A stretch of 55,456 bases of DNA from CALFUK01 sp964450495 (GCA_964450495.1 CAYVFU010000025.1:1-55456); one strand, 5' to 3'; positions 31,953 through 41,179 are shown, counted from the stretch's first letter. Numbers and translations: made by a program. The notes: generated by a model from the sequence alone, not told the origin.

Positions 31953-32474
31953 CTGGATTACAACTATGTGATTCTAATGATATCAAATTAAACACAACAT
32001 GTTAGTATGCACGGGTAAGCGGAAGGTCAATCTAAAGTTACTCTCTGGTCTAATCTTAGCGGGAAAGGCAGTTAAATGGTGCTTTGATTTTACCATACAA
32101 AACAAGTAGATAATTCGATAATGTCTTGCTGATTGTTAATTTAACAAACACTTTTCAAAATATATAGGAATTCTACTACTAGAAATTATAGTCGGTATAT
32201 ATGATAAAATTTAAGAATATGACATTAGTCTAATGTATATATTATTGGTTATAAATGAGATGAGTGTGGGATTAATCAATTCTCTAAGATTAAATACAAG
32301 CTATTTCAACCATTTGCTTTATAAAAGTTTAACATATAGGATTTGTTATATTTTGAACTATTTTGCTAAACACTACAAAAAGCTAAAATTCAGTATTTCA
32401 GTAATGGAGAATAGATAATAAATAACAATAACTCTTATATGTAATTATCTGATAATACTTGTAGTTTTGCGACA
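31953..32474. other. AT-rich intergenic region, 522 bp
   Basis: This separates the divergent secreted cluster and purM. A 61-codon plus-strand frame (32233-32418) exists but looks like chance AT-rich sequence with no recognisable domain. Apart from a -7-like box near purM I see no structured element here. It probably holds the promoters of both flanking units. Confidence 0.6.
32462..32469 (+). promoter_or_regulatory. putative -7 box directly before purM
   Basis: TAGTTTTG fits TAnnTTTG and ends 5 bp before the purM ATG. If functional, the transcript would be leaderless or nearly so. No well-spaced -33 TTG is visible, so this is tentative. Confidence 0.3.
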
Positions 32475-33653
32475 ATGAGTGATGACCAAAAGTACCATTC
32501 GCGTGGTGTGTCTGCTGATAAGTCAGAAGTACATGAAGCAATAAAGCATTTAAGTAAAGGCCTTTATCCATCAGCATTCTGTAAAATATTACCTGATGTT
32601 GTTGGCAGTGATGATTCCTATTGTAACATCATGCATGCTGATACGGCTGGTACTAAAACCAGCTTAGCCTATATTTACTGGAAAGAAACTGGTGATCTAG
32701 ATGTTTGGAAAGGCGTTACACAAGATGCCATTGTAATGAATATTGATGATATGGGTTGTGTTGGGTGTATATCCAATATTGTCTTGTCATCAACGATAGG
32801 AAGAAATAAGCTTTTGATTCCTGGTGATGTCATCAAAACTATCATCAATTATTCTCAGGAATTTACTGATATGATGCGCTCTCATGATGTTGACATCCAG
32901 CTTGCAGGCGGCGAGACGGCAGATGTCGGTGATATCGTCAGAACGATTGATATAGGATTCACCACTTTCTCAAGGCTGAAAAGAAGTGACCTTATCATCA
33001 ACAAGATGCAAGACAAAGATGTGATAGTAGGGTTTAGTTCGCATGGCCAAGCAACTTATGAAACGAGCTATAATGGAGGGACAGGTAGTAATGGATTGAC
33101 TAGCGCCAGACACGACGTTTTTCATCACCAATACAGAGAAAAATATCCAGAAAGCTTCAGTCCTGAAATGCCAAGAGAGCTCAGTTACAGTGGTTCTAAA
33201 AGCCTCACTGATACACTAAATATAGATGGTGTTGGTGAAGTAAAGATTGGTCAATTAGTATTGTCACCAACACGCAGTTATTTGCCTTTGTTGAGTAAAA
33301 TTTTCAAAGAGAACATTCCAATTTCTGGCATCATACATTGCACAGGTGGCGGACAAACCAAAGTCCTAAAATTCATTTCAAAAAAGAAAGTAATAAAAAG
33401 ACCATCTTCTTTGCGAGCACCTTTGTTTTCACTTATCGAAGCTGAATCTGGGACGAGCAGAAAAGAAATGTATCAAGTCTTCAACATGGGACATCGACTA
33501 GAGATCTATTGTAAAGAGCAGTACGCTAGTCAATTAATGGATATAGCTTCTAGTTTCAATATAGAGTCAGCCATTATTGGACATGTAGAAGATGCTGATG
33601 AAAATGAAGTAGCAATACATGACGAGACCGGAAGCTATTTTTACAAGAGTTAG
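32475..33653 (+). CDS. purM: phosphoribosylformylglycinamidine cyclo-ligase (AIR synthase)
   Basis: An ATP-grasp-unrelated PurM-fold enzyme of de novo purine synthesis that closes the imidazole ring to form AIR. The 392-residue length is the longer form usual in Bacteroidota. Visible landmarks are HADTAGTKTSLAYIYWKE near residue 55, MNIDDMGCVG near residue 95, QLAGGETADVGDIVRTID near residue 140, and a C-terminal IHCTGGGQTKVLKF. The glycine-rich stretch and aspartates match the ATP/Mg site of the PurM superfamily. It stands alone on the plus strand and converges with the inositol-lipid cluster. Confidence 0.9.
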   Translation: MSDDQKYHSRGVSADKSEVHEAIKHLSKGLYPSAFCKILPDVVGSDDSYCNIMHADTAGTKTSLAYIYWKETGDLDVWKGVTQDAIVMNIDDMGCVGCISNIVLSSTIGRNKLLIPGDVIKTIINYSQEFTDMMRSHDVDIQLAGGETADVGDIVRTIDIGFTTFSRLKRSDLIINKMQDKDVIVGFSSHGQATYETSYNGGTGSNGLTSARHDVFHHQYREKYPESFSPEMPRELSYSGSKSLTDTLNIDGVGEVKIGQLVLSPTRSYLPLLSKIFKENIPISGIIHCTGGGQTKVLKFISKKKVIKRPSSLRAPLFSLIEAESGTSRKEMYQVFNMGHRLEIYCKEQYASQLMDIASSFNIESAIIGHVEDADENEVAIHDETGSYFYKS

Positions 33654-33710
33654 GTTGGCATAATTAATTTCTGCTTGTTGTCAATTAAATGTACTAATGT
33701 TTCTGACCAA

Positions 33711-34592
33711 CTAGTCTAAATTGTTTAAAAAGTCACTCAGTTTATACAAATCAAGTATGCACATTTTTGGGTGAGCAGAATATAAATTTCGGATCAATAA
33801 AGGTTTGAAGAATTTTAGCATTTGTCGTATTGGAGTTACAAGTTTAAACTTGTTAAGTGAGTTTACAACTTTTAAAAAAGGTGTTTCTGCTATCTGATTT
33901 TGAGTATAGAAGTGTAATAAATTTTGATTTGCTTGTGCGGTATTTTTCAGGAATGAATCGGTATCTATTAGCTTATTGTGTAAAACTGGATTATCTATGT
34001 GTTTGACAGACCAACCTGCTTTTATCAATGAATGTCCAAAGACAAGATCCTCGTAGCCATAATTAGCAATCATTTCAGGAAACAATATTTGTTGAGTAAT
34101 TTGTTTTTTAATGAGAAAATTATTTGTGTGAAAATATCGTAAAGGAAACCTATTTCTAACTACAGGTGGCTTACTTTCTTTTTTTCTTCCATAGGTATAA
34201 TGTAGTCTATGTCTGATATTTTCAGGTGCGCTTTCTCTATATGTCCTACCACCACAAACCACAAAATAATTAGGTATTAGTGATAAATAAGATTGAATAA
34301 ACAGATCTGACTGTATCTCACTATCACTATCTAAAAATAACAAGTGCTCATATTTAGCTTCTTCAATCAATATGTTTCGAATGGCAGACCGTCCTACATT
34401 TTTAGGAAGAGTGTTGTACACGACCTGAGGATATTTTAAAATTGCCTTGTTTGTTTTTTGATATTCATGTGTTGAAGCGTCATCTAATACTCTTATTTCA
34501 TACGGACAATTACATTTGTCCAATTGACTGACCAAATCAAAGACAAGGGCCTGTACATGATCATTATATACTGGAATGAGTACAGAAATCAT
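33711..34592 (-). CDS. family 2 glycosyltransferase, last gene of lipid cluster
   Basis: A GT-A-fold glycosyltransferase of about 293 residues, starting MISVLIPVYND. I choose the ATG at 34592 because it follows the kinase gene's TAG stop by one base, while the longer frame overlaps that gene. The nucleotide-sugar-binding motif is at VLDDAST, then NVGRSAIRN, and the metal-binding LFLDSDSEI. A further region GYEDLVFGHSLIKAGW resembles the acceptor-side ED motif of GT2 enzymes. No long membrane segment is evident. Its place at the 3' end of the inositol-sphingolipid genes suggests it adds a sugar to the lipid headgroup. The donor and acceptor are unknown. Confidence 0.85.
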   Translation of the reverse strand: MISVLIPVYNDHVQALVFDLVSQLDKCNCPYEIRVLDDASTHEYQKTNKAILKYPQVVYNTLPKNVGRSAIRNILIEEAKYEHLLFLDSDSEIQSDLFIQSYLSLIPNYFVVCGGRTYRESAPENIRHRLHYTYGRKKESKPPVVRNRFPLRYFHTNNFLIKKQITQQILFPEMIANYGYEDLVFGHSLIKAGWSVKHIDNPVLHNKLIDTDSFLKNTAQANQNLLHFYTQNQIAETPFLKVVNSLNKFKLVTPIRQMLKFFKPLLIRNLYSAHPKMCILDLYKLSDFLNNLD

Positions 34593-34593
34593 G

Positions 34594-35487
34594 CTATAAT
34601 GAATATGATGCGGGGACAAGTAAACGCAAGGATAATGGATTAATTGAAAAGGCTAATTTATCCGTCGAGATGGCTCCTTCACCATCTCTGTGATAGTGCA
34701 TTGGTTTATTGCTTTCTATAATTAAAGATTTTGTTCTTATAATTTCAACAATTGGACTTTTGTGAAGTGAGCTGTTTAAAAATCGCCATACTGAAGTAAT
34801 GTACCTTGCCTTGCTGGCATCTTTGATCATGACAACATCCAACAATCCATCGTGTAAATTTGCTAAAGGTGCAATCCTAAAATTGTAACCAAACATAGAT
34901 GCATTAGCAACATTAATGGAAAGAAATTTGTCTTCAATAACAACATCATCGTATTGAATTCTATAATGCATATTCTCATACTTGAGCGCCTCTTTCATAG
35001 CACTATTAAAGTATACTTTAAAGCCTCTACGAGATGATTGTTTCGTAAAATATGCCACAGAAGCATCAAAACCTACGCCCGATAAATTCAAATAAAATTC
35101 ATCATTAATTTTGCAAGTATCGATGGTAGTTTCTTTGGCTACATTAAGGTGCCTGATGGCCTTCTTCATATTTCTGCCGATGCCCAAATGCATTGCAAAC
35201 CCATTGCCTGATCCACCTGGAATTATTCCAAGATTTACTTTCGTATTTAATAGGGGAGCAGCTACTTCATTTACAGTACCATCGCCACCAATTGCTATCA
35301 CAGAATTGACATTTTCCTTTACAGATTGTTGCGCTAATTCTCGTGCATGCATTGGCGCTTCAGTGTAAATAAGATCATACTCATACAAGGACAAATCAAG
35401 ACTTTTTTTGATTAATTCATTGATGTTTTGTTTCTGAGAGACGCCAGAAAAGGGATTAACAATGAATCGAATGGTTTTTTTATCCAA
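34594..35487 (-). CDS. diacylglycerol-kinase-family lipid kinase
   Basis: A 297-residue soluble lipid kinase of the DagK/YegS/sphingosine-kinase superfamily. It carries NPFSGVSQ near residue 12, the nucleotide-binding IAIGGDGTVNEVA near residue 60 and IIPGGSGNGFAMHLGI near residue 85. The start is TTG at 35487, 5 bp after the GtrA stop. Family members phosphorylate diacylglycerol, sphingoid bases or ceramide. In this cluster an AUR1-like enzyme would release diacylglycerol, so a recycling role is attractive; ceramide or sphingoid-base phosphorylation is the main alternative. Confidence 0.87.
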   Translation of the reverse strand: MDKKTIRFIVNPFSGVSQKQNINELIKKSLDLSLYEYDLIYTEAPMHARELAQQSVKENVNSVIAIGGDGTVNEVAAPLLNTKVNLGIIPGGSGNGFAMHLGIGRNMKKAIRHLNVAKETTIDTCKINDEFYLNLSGVGFDASVAYFTKQSSRRGFKVYFNSAMKEALKYENMHYRIQYDDVVIEDKFLSINVANASMFGYNFRIAPLANLHDGLLDVVMIKDASKARYITSVWRFLNSSLHKSPIVEIIRTKSLIIESNKPMHYHRDGEGAISTDKLAFSINPLSLRLLVPASYSL

Positions 35488-35492
35488 AGGTC

Positions 35493-35906
35493 TTATTTGT
35501 ATACAAAATAACGCTGCATTGGAAAACTAAAAAATAAACCTACAATTACTCCAGCAATTGGACTCATTAAGTAGTAGTCTTCCATGCCTACATAATCCCT
35601 GAGAAACCAGACCAATAGCCAATTTAGGGTCATATTTCCAATTGTGATAAACAAAAATCGTAGGCCCTGCGAAGAGATTTTTCTGTCTTTTGATACAAAT
35701 GCCCAGTTTCTTCCTAGGAAATAAGCGATAACTGCCCCAAAAGACATCCCAACTGGAGTGGCAATCAACTCATCAACCCCAAAATAATAGTGGAGTCCCA
35801 TGGCTATAGTTTTATCTACAGTCGTTGCTGTAAGTGCAGTTGCATTATACCTAAAAAAAGATGGTACCAACGCAACTTTAACACTGGATTGTTGATTTTT
35901 TTTCAC
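35493..35906 (-). CDS. GtrA family membrane protein in inositol-lipid cluster
   Basis: A 137-residue protein with four hydrophobic helices in the GtrA pattern (SFFRYNATALTATTVDKTI, SFGAVIAYFLGRNWAF, closing FFSFPMQRYFVYK). The start is GTG at 35906, whose GTGA overlaps the PgpA stop by 4 bp, implying translational coupling. GtrA proteins are proposed to move lipid-linked sugars across the inner membrane. Here it could present a sugar donor or move the inositol lipid itself to the outer leaflet; neither is shown by the sequence. Confidence 0.85.
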   Translation of the reverse strand: MKKNQQSSVKVALVPSFFRYNATALTATTVDKTIAMGLHYYFGVDELIATPVGMSFGAVIAYFLGRNWAFVSKDRKISSQGLRFLFITIGNMTLNWLLVWFLRDYVGMEDYYLMSPIAGVIVGLFFSFPMQRYFVYK

Positions 35907-36367
35907 CCGAAAAGATTGAAAAATAACATCAATTGTAAAGTCAAATTCGCGTAGATTCCTGCTAATAAATCATCGGCCATAACACCAACTCCACCTTTGA
36001 GTTCCTCCAATTTTCGAATCCCTAATGGCTTCCAAATATCAAATATTCTGAACAAGATAAAGGAAGCTATTATTGTCATTGGTGTAATGGGTAAAAAAAG
36101 GAGTGAAACAAATATTCCTGCAATTTCATCAATGACTACTTTGGATGGATCTTTACCCCATTCATCTTCAACAGCATTGGTGGCAATAACACCTGCTATG
36201 GTAGTGATGACAGTTGCTATGACTAGTGAAATTGGATTGACGTCAACACCAACATGATTTAATCCGAATAGAGCAGCGGAAGCAAGTAAACTACCTGCAG
36301 TTCCTGGTGCTACTGGTGAATATCCAGTCCCAAAACCACTGGCGAAGAACTTTGCTACAGCATTCAT
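35903..36367 (-). CDS. pgpA: PgpA-like phosphatase, candidate phosphatidylinositol-phosphate phosphatase
   Basis: A 154-residue integral membrane phosphatase of the PgpA family. FASGFGTGYSPVAPGTAGS at residues 8-26 is the family's N-terminal signature, VIDEIAGIF holds the conserved acidic residues of the active site, and the C-terminal MADDLLAGIYANL completes it. PgpA removes phosphate from phosphatidylglycerol phosphate, but in the inositol-lipid locus described in Bacteroides a PgpA-like enzyme is assigned to phosphatidylinositol phosphate. Lying directly between the inositol-phosphate synthase gene (TAA then ATG with no spacer) and GtrA, the latter role is more likely here. The two cannot be told apart by sequence alone. 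Confidence 0.85.
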   Translation of the reverse strand: MNAVAKFFASGFGTGYSPVAPGTAGSLLASAALFGLNHVGVDVNPISLVIATVITTIAGVIATNAVEDEWGKDPSKVVIDEIAGIFVSLLFLPITPMTIIASFILFRIFDIWKPLGIRKLEELKGGVGVMADDLLAGIYANLTLQLMLFFNLFG

Positions 36368-37678
36368 TTATTCATAATAGTCAAGACCCAAATGATTTAT
36401 TAAATCTTCACCACCGATGTATCTGATCGTATTTTTAAGCTTTTCAAATTGTTTGAATAAATCATGTTGTGGGTGTAGGCCTTTTGCTGCTTGCGGTGAC
36501 TTTAGGTAGAATGACAACCATTCTTGGATGCCTTTCATCTCAGCACGTTTAGCAAGGTCTAATAAAAGGGCTAAATCCAATACTAAAGGTGCAGCTAGGA
36601 TAGAATCTCTACATAAGAAATCCACTTTGATTTGCATTGGATAGCCTAACCATCCCTTAATGTCTATGTTATCCCAGCCTTCTTTGTTGTCGCCTCGAGG
36701 AGGGTAGTAGTTAATTCTAACTTTATGATACATATCTCCATACAGTTCTGGATGAAGATCTGGTTCCAAAATTTGTTCTAATACACCTAGCTTTGATACT
36801 TCCTTGGTTTTGAAATTATCTGGGTCATCAAGAACAGCACCATCTCTATTTCCTAAGATATTTGTAGAAAACCATCCGTCAATACCTAAATATCTGGCTT
36901 TCAGACCTGGTGCTAACACAGTTTTCATCAAAGTCTGACCAGTTTTAAAATCTTTACCTGCGATTGGCGTTCCTGTTTGAGCTGCTAATTCTACCATTGC
37001 TGGTACATCGCAAGACAAATTTGGTGCACCATTGGCATAAGGGACTCCCATTTTCACTGCTGCATAGGCATAGATCATACTAGGTGCAATATCAGGGTGA
37101 TTGTTGCGTAATCCTTCTTCCAAGGAGGCAACAGTTTGATGAACATCAGATTCCTCAATATAGATTTCTGTGGAACCACACCAAACCATGACCACACGTT
37201 CGCAATTGTTTTCTGCTTTAAAATTTTTGATGTCCTCCATCAACTGCTCAGCAAGCTCCATTTTTGTTGGAGCTGACTTGACATTGGGACCTTCAAGACG
37301 CTTGACATAAGTGGTATCAAAAACAGCTTTCATAGGCTTGATTGCAGACAATTCATCTTTGATCTGATCAAGCAAACGCTGGTCTAAGACTTGAGCATTA
37401 GTCGCAGCTTCGTAGACATTGTCCTCAAAAATATCCCAACCCCCAAAGACAAGATCGTTCATTTGAGCCAATGGCACTATGTCATTGATGTTCGGTTTTC
37501 TGTTTTCTGTTCTTTTACCAAGTCGAATGGTACCCATCTGCGTAAATGCACCAATCGGTTGACCAAGACCATTTTTAACTGCTACACATCCAGCGATAAA
37601 CGTTGTGGCAACAGCTCCAAGACCTGGTGTCAATATACCTAATTTGCCTGATGCTGCTTTTGCTTTTACTTCTGCCAT
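36368..37678 (-). CDS. ino1: inositol-3-phosphate synthase
   Basis: An NAD-dependent enzyme that converts glucose 6-phosphate to myo-inositol 3-phosphate, the source of the inositol headgroup. The 436-residue protein has a Rossmann start LGILTPGLGAVATTFIAG (residues 12-30) and further family landmarks FGGWDIFEDNVYEAA, MVWCGSTEIY, PIAGKDFKTGQTLMKTVLAP and SWILTN-like NILGNRDG. Length fits the bacterial/archaeal-type synthases. It is 19 bp downstream of the reductase gene and abuts pgpA with no gap. Finding it inside a sphingolipid gene group is strong evidence for inositol-containing sphingolipids. Confidence 0.93.
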   Translation of the reverse strand: MAEVKAKAASGKLGILTPGLGAVATTFIAGCVAVKNGLGQPIGAFTQMGTIRLGKRTENRKPNINDIVPLAQMNDLVFGGWDIFEDNVYEAATNAQVLDQRLLDQIKDELSAIKPMKAVFDTTYVKRLEGPNVKSAPTKMELAEQLMEDIKNFKAENNCERVVMVWCGSTEIYIEESDVHQTVASLEEGLRNNHPDIAPSMIYAYAAVKMGVPYANGAPNLSCDVPAMVELAAQTGTPIAGKDFKTGQTLMKTVLAPGLKARYLGIDGWFSTNILGNRDGAVLDDPDNFKTKEVSKLGVLEQILEPDLHPELYGDMYHKVRINYYPPRGDNKEGWDNIDIKGWLGYPMQIKVDFLCRDSILAAPLVLDLALLLDLAKRAEMKGIQEWLSFYLKSPQAAKGLHPQHDLFKQFEKLKNTIRYIGGEDLINHLGLDYYE

Positions 37679-37697
37679 AGTATTATTTTCTAAGTTT

Positions 37698-38684
37698 TTA
37701 TATCCAATTGTTATTCTGATACCATTGATACGTTTCTCTTAATGATTCAGATATAGTGGAATAGGGGGCGAAATTAAAATCTTTTTCCAATTCTGTGATG
37801 TCACAGCTCCAGTTTCTAGCCTTTAATTCATTTACTTTATCCAAATTGAAGGTATCTGCTTTGTTGGTTAAACGACTTTTCCACTCGGACATCAACCCTA
37901 AAATGCTAACTACTTGCATTGGGATTTTAGGATAAATTGCTTTCTTTCCCATCACTTTTGCTACTGCTTTGTGGAAAGTATTGCCCTCATAATCTTTACC
38001 GTCGCTCACAACGTAAGTTTTATCTCGAATTGTTGATAAATTGGCCTGAATGATTAATCGAACTAAATCTTTGACGTAAACAAAGCTCAAAATAGACTTT
38101 TTAGCCCCTATAAGCGGCGCAATGCCAACTTTCACCCCCTTAAACAACTTTAAGATATCTTGATCTCTAGGCCCGTAAACGGCGGTTGGACGAAATATCA
38201 AATAGGGCAGTTGACTTTCTTTGACTAAATTTTCAGCTTTTAGCTTTGATTTCCCATAGTGTGTGGGTGGAGATGGTGGCATATCAGGAGTTAACGCGTC
38301 AAGCCCAGCTGTATCTGCAGAACCACAGGCAGCAATACTGCTTATGTAGCAAAATGTTTTTAGATGAGGCAATGCTGATGTTATGGTAGCTAAAAATGTC
38401 TCTGTGAAGTGTGTATTCACTTGATAGAAAGTATCATTTTTCAGTGCTCTAACTACTCCTGCATTGTGTATGATGTGATCAAATTGTTCACTTTCTAATC
38501 TTTTCAGGTAAGACTCTGGTTTGGAAAAATTAATATAAAAGAATTTGATTCGGCTATCTTGAAGATATAGCTTACTACTTGATTCTCTGATGCCTGCGTA
38601 GACGCTCATGCCTTTGTCCAATGCCTCTTTGACTAGCCATGAACCAACGAATCCACTTGCTCCTGTAATCAGTATTTTATCCAT
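37698..38684 (-). CDS. extended SDR oxidoreductase, candidate ceramide reductase
   Basis: A 328-residue NAD(P)-dependent epimerase/dehydratase-type protein. The cofactor motif TGASGFVGS is at residues 7-15, and the catalytic tyrosine and lysine are Y143 and K147 in HYGKSK. The context suggests the CerR role described in Caulobacter: reducing the keto group after N-acylation of the sphingoid base. In that pathway serine palmitoyltransferase, a GNAT-like ceramide synthase and this reductase form one genetic unit, and here the same three families are clustered. A different SDR role (for example a nucleotide-sugar enzyme) is possible. The promoter region contains the second assembly gap. Confidence 0.8.
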   Translation of the reverse strand: MDKILITGASGFVGSWLVKEALDKGMSVYAGIRESSSKLYLQDSRIKFFYINFSKPESYLKRLESEQFDHIIHNAGVVRALKNDTFYQVNTHFTETFLATITSALPHLKTFCYISSIAACGSADTAGLDALTPDMPPSPPTHYGKSKLKAENLVKESQLPYLIFRPTAVYGPRDQDILKLFKGVKVGIAPLIGAKKSILSFVYVKDLVRLIIQANLSTIRDKTYVVSDGKDYEGNTFHKAVAKVMGKKAIYPKIPMQVVSILGLMSEWKSRLTNKADTFNLDKVNELKARNWSCDITELEKDFNFAPYSTISESLRETYQWYQNNNWI

Positions 38685-38698
38685 TTTGCTCTATACTT

Positions 38699-38849
38699 GA
38701 AGCGAGATACGTGCTTCGTCCNNNNNNNNNNNNNNNNNNNNNNNNNNNNNNNNNNNNNNNNNNNNNNNNNNNNNNNNNNNNNNNNNNNNNNNNNNNNNNN
38801 NNNNNNNNNNNNNNNNNNNNNGTCCTTGAGGCGAGACGCCTTCAAGGAC
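38699..38849. repeat. palindromic repeats flanking the second assembly gap
   Basis: Left of the gap, GAAGC (38699-38703) pairs with GCTTC (38713-38717). Right of it, GTCCTTGA-GGCG (38822-38833) pairs with CGCC-T-TCAAGGAC (to 38849) around an AGA loop with one bulge. Both sides share CTTGARGCGAGA, so the gap (38722-38821, 100 N) probably hides more copies of a hairpin-rich repeat. The right-hand hairpin ends 3 bp past the ceramide-synthase candidate's stop codon. Confidence 0.7.
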
Positions 38850-38852
38850 GCA

Positions 38853-39980
38853 CTAAAGATTTTGCCCATAAATACGGTAAGTTTTATATTTTTCTCCGTT
38901 TAGTTTTTCTGCGCCTTTCACCATTTCTTCATTATTCTCTAAAATCCAGGATGCTTCTCCGCCTATTAGCTTTCTTCTCTTTGCTTCATTGATGTTTTTT
39001 GCATAAAAGACAGCCTCTATCCCTCTATTTCTATACTCTTCTAAGACACCAAGCAGTGCTATCCTGACTCTTTTAACCTTTTTCTTATTAAATAATAATT
39101 TGAATACATTGAATGGAAACAATCTTCCCTTATTGAAATTGATGGTTATTTCGTTGATATTGGGTAAGGAAACGAAGAACCCAACTGGTTTGCCATTGTG
39201 CTCTGCTAAAAAAGCAAAGTCTTCATCCAGTAATAGTTTTAAAGCATCTGCTAAATGTTGAAATTCTTCATCAGTCGGTGGTACAAATCCCCAGTTTTTT
39301 TCCCATGCTTGGATATAAATCTCCTTTGCTTTGTTTATTTCTTCTGTATAATTTTTCTTGTTAAGACTACGGATGGTAATGCCATTTCTAACAAGTCTTT
39401 CGCTTAATAATTTTTCTAGTTTGACGGATTTCTCAGACGCTTTTCTTGTATAGATCATGTAAGCAAATAGGTCCATTTCTTTCACAAAGCCACATGCCTC
39501 TACATGATTGACATAGTAGGGAAAGTTGTAGGTCATCATGACTAATGGAGAACTGTCAAAAGCGTCGACCAATAAGCCGCCAGTATCTGTGCTCAAGGAG
39601 TAGCAAAATGGACCTAGAATGCGGTCAACATTTTCATGGCGCAACCACTCTTTTGCTTTCTCAAATAGGGCTTTAGAAATCTCAATATTATCTTCCACAT
39701 CATAAAAACCAAATAGACCTACGTTGGACTGATGATACTCATTGTAATTGTGATCAACATGAGCAGCAATTCTGCCAACAATTCGGCTATTAGAGTAGGC
39801 TAAATATCTTATTGCTTTGGCGTGTTTGAAGTAGGGATTCTTTGATTCGTTGTGAATCTCTTTTTGAGCTAAAAAAAGCTCGGGTACGTAATACTTATCT
39901 CCTTTATACAATGAATGCGGGAAATCAATAAAGGACTTTAATTCAGTTGCTGTTGAGACCTCTCGAATCTCAATTTCCAT
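38853..39980 (-). CDS. GNAT-like acyltransferase, candidate bacterial ceramide synthase
   Basis: A 375-residue soluble protein of the long GNAT-like family often left as hypothetical. It starts MEIEIREVSTATELKSFIDF, overlapping the serine palmitoyltransferase stop by 11 bp. Visible landmarks are YYVPELFLAQKEI, a central RILGPFCYSLSTDTGGLLVD, and a C-terminal GNAT core with FLAEHNGKPVGFFVSLPNIN and LLGVLEEYRNRGIEAVFY, where the RNRG corresponds to the acyl-CoA pyrophosphate loop. In Caulobacter a protein of this kind (bCerS) N-acylates 3-ketosphinganine. Tight coupling to serine palmitoyltransferase here supports the same role. Acyl-chain preference is unknown. Confidence 0.8.
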   Translation of the reverse strand: MEIEIREVSTATELKSFIDFPHSLYKGDKYYVPELFLAQKEIHNESKNPYFKHAKAIRYLAYSNSRIVGRIAAHVDHNYNEYHQSNVGLFGFYDVEDNIEISKALFEKAKEWLRHENVDRILGPFCYSLSTDTGGLLVDAFDSSPLVMMTYNFPYYVNHVEACGFVKEMDLFAYMIYTRKASEKSVKLEKLLSERLVRNGITIRSLNKKNYTEEINKAKEIYIQAWEKNWGFVPPTDEEFQHLADALKLLLDEDFAFLAEHNGKPVGFFVSLPNINEITINFNKGRLFPFNVFKLLFNKKKVKRVRIALLGVLEEYRNRGIEAVFYAKNINEAKRRKLIGGEASWILENNEEMVKGAEKLNGEKYKTYRIYGQNL

Positions 39981-41175
39981 GCAGCTCTTTTTGTAATTCG
40001 AAAATACCGATCTCTTGAGCGATTGTCTTTATTTTGTGAATCGACTCCTCTATTTGCGCAAAGCTATGTGTCGCCATGAGCGAGTATCTGATCAGGCTAG
40101 AACTACTGGGTACAGCCGGGGAGACTACTGGATTTACAAACACACCTTCTTCCAGCAAGCGCTTAGTTAATGTAAATGTTTTGAAATCGTCTCGAACATA
40201 TACAGGGATAATCGGCGTTTCCGTGTGGCCTGTTTCAAAACCTGCTTCTTTGAGTAATTTTAAAGCATAATGGGTATTGTCCCAAAGTTTAGCAATTCGT
40301 TCTGGCTCTTCCTCCATTAAGTCTAAAGCTGCAAGCACACTCGCAGCATTAGCTGGTGCAATACTCGCGCTAAAAATTAGAGATCGAGCATTGTGTTTTA
40401 AATAGTTAATTGTGTATTTGTCGGCAGCAATAAAACCACCAATACTTGCTAATGATTTACTAAATGTACCCATAATTAAATCAACATCTTTGGTCATTCC
40501 AAAGTGATCTGCGGTACCTCTTCCATTCTTACCTAAGACACCCAACGAATGCGCATCATCTATCATGATATTAGCGTCATATTGCTTTGCGAGTGTAGAC
40601 ATTTCTGGCAATTTACATATGTCGCCTTCCATAGAAAATACGCCGTCAGTAACAATCAATTTTATCTTATCCGGCTCACATTTTTTCAAAACCTTTTCTA
40701 GAGATTCCATATCGTTGTGACGATACTTCAAGACTTTTGCAAAAGACAGTCTTGCTCCATCAATGATGCATGCATGATCGTATTCGTCAAGGATTAAATA
40801 ATCATGTCTACCTAATAACGAAGACACAACACCTAAATTAACTTGATAGCCTGTACTAAAAACTAAAGCTCCTTCCATACCAACAAACTCAGCCAATCGT
40901 CTCTCTAATTCTAAGTGAAGATCTAGCGTGCCATTAAGGAATCTAGATCCAGCGCAACCAGAGCCATATTTATCTACAGCTTGTTTGGTAGCTTCTTTAA
41001 GCTTTGGGTGTATGGTTAAGCCTAAATAGCTATTGGAGCCAAACATCAAGACATCTTTGCCATTGATTTTTACAACGGTATCTTGTTCAGATTCAATAGT
41101 CCTGAAATATGGGTATAACCCAAGGTCCATAACTTTCTGTGGCGTATCATATGCCTGCATTTTCTTGTGAAGCAT
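39970..41175 (-). CDS. spt: serine palmitoyltransferase (alpha-oxoamine synthase)
   Basis: A PLP enzyme of 401 residues that condenses serine with an acyl thioester to form the 3-keto sphingoid base. The PLP lysine is K240 in GTFSKSLASIGG; H134 (DEYDHACI) would stack on the cofactor, and D207/H209 (DDAHSLGVLG) complete the site. FGSNSYLGL near residue 46 and GSGCAGSRFLNG near residue 71 are the family's substrate motifs. Related enzymes (KBL, BioF, HemA) share the fold, but the sphingolipid neighbours favour serine palmitoyltransferase. The start is 4 bp past the AUR1-like gene's stop. Confidence 0.9.
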   Translation of the reverse strand: MLHKKMQAYDTPQKVMDLGLYPYFRTIESEQDTVVKINGKDVLMFGSNSYLGLTIHPKLKEATKQAVDKYGSGCAGSRFLNGTLDLHLELERRLAEFVGMEGALVFSTGYQVNLGVVSSLLGRHDYLILDEYDHACIIDGARLSFAKVLKYRHNDMESLEKVLKKCEPDKIKLIVTDGVFSMEGDICKLPEMSTLAKQYDANIMIDDAHSLGVLGKNGRGTADHFGMTKDVDLIMGTFSKSLASIGGFIAADKYTINYLKHNARSLIFSASIAPANAASVLAALDLMEEEPERIAKLWDNTHYALKLLKEAGFETGHTETPIIPVYVRDDFKTFTLTKRLLEEGVFVNPVVSPAVPSSSSLIRYSLMATHSFAQIEESIHKIKTIAQEIGIFELQKELHGN

Positions 41176-41179
41176 AATT

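Noticed and set aside
32233..32418. Possible 61-residue protein upstream of purM
   Set aside because: AT-driven composition, no domain, and no convincing start context; treated as chance.
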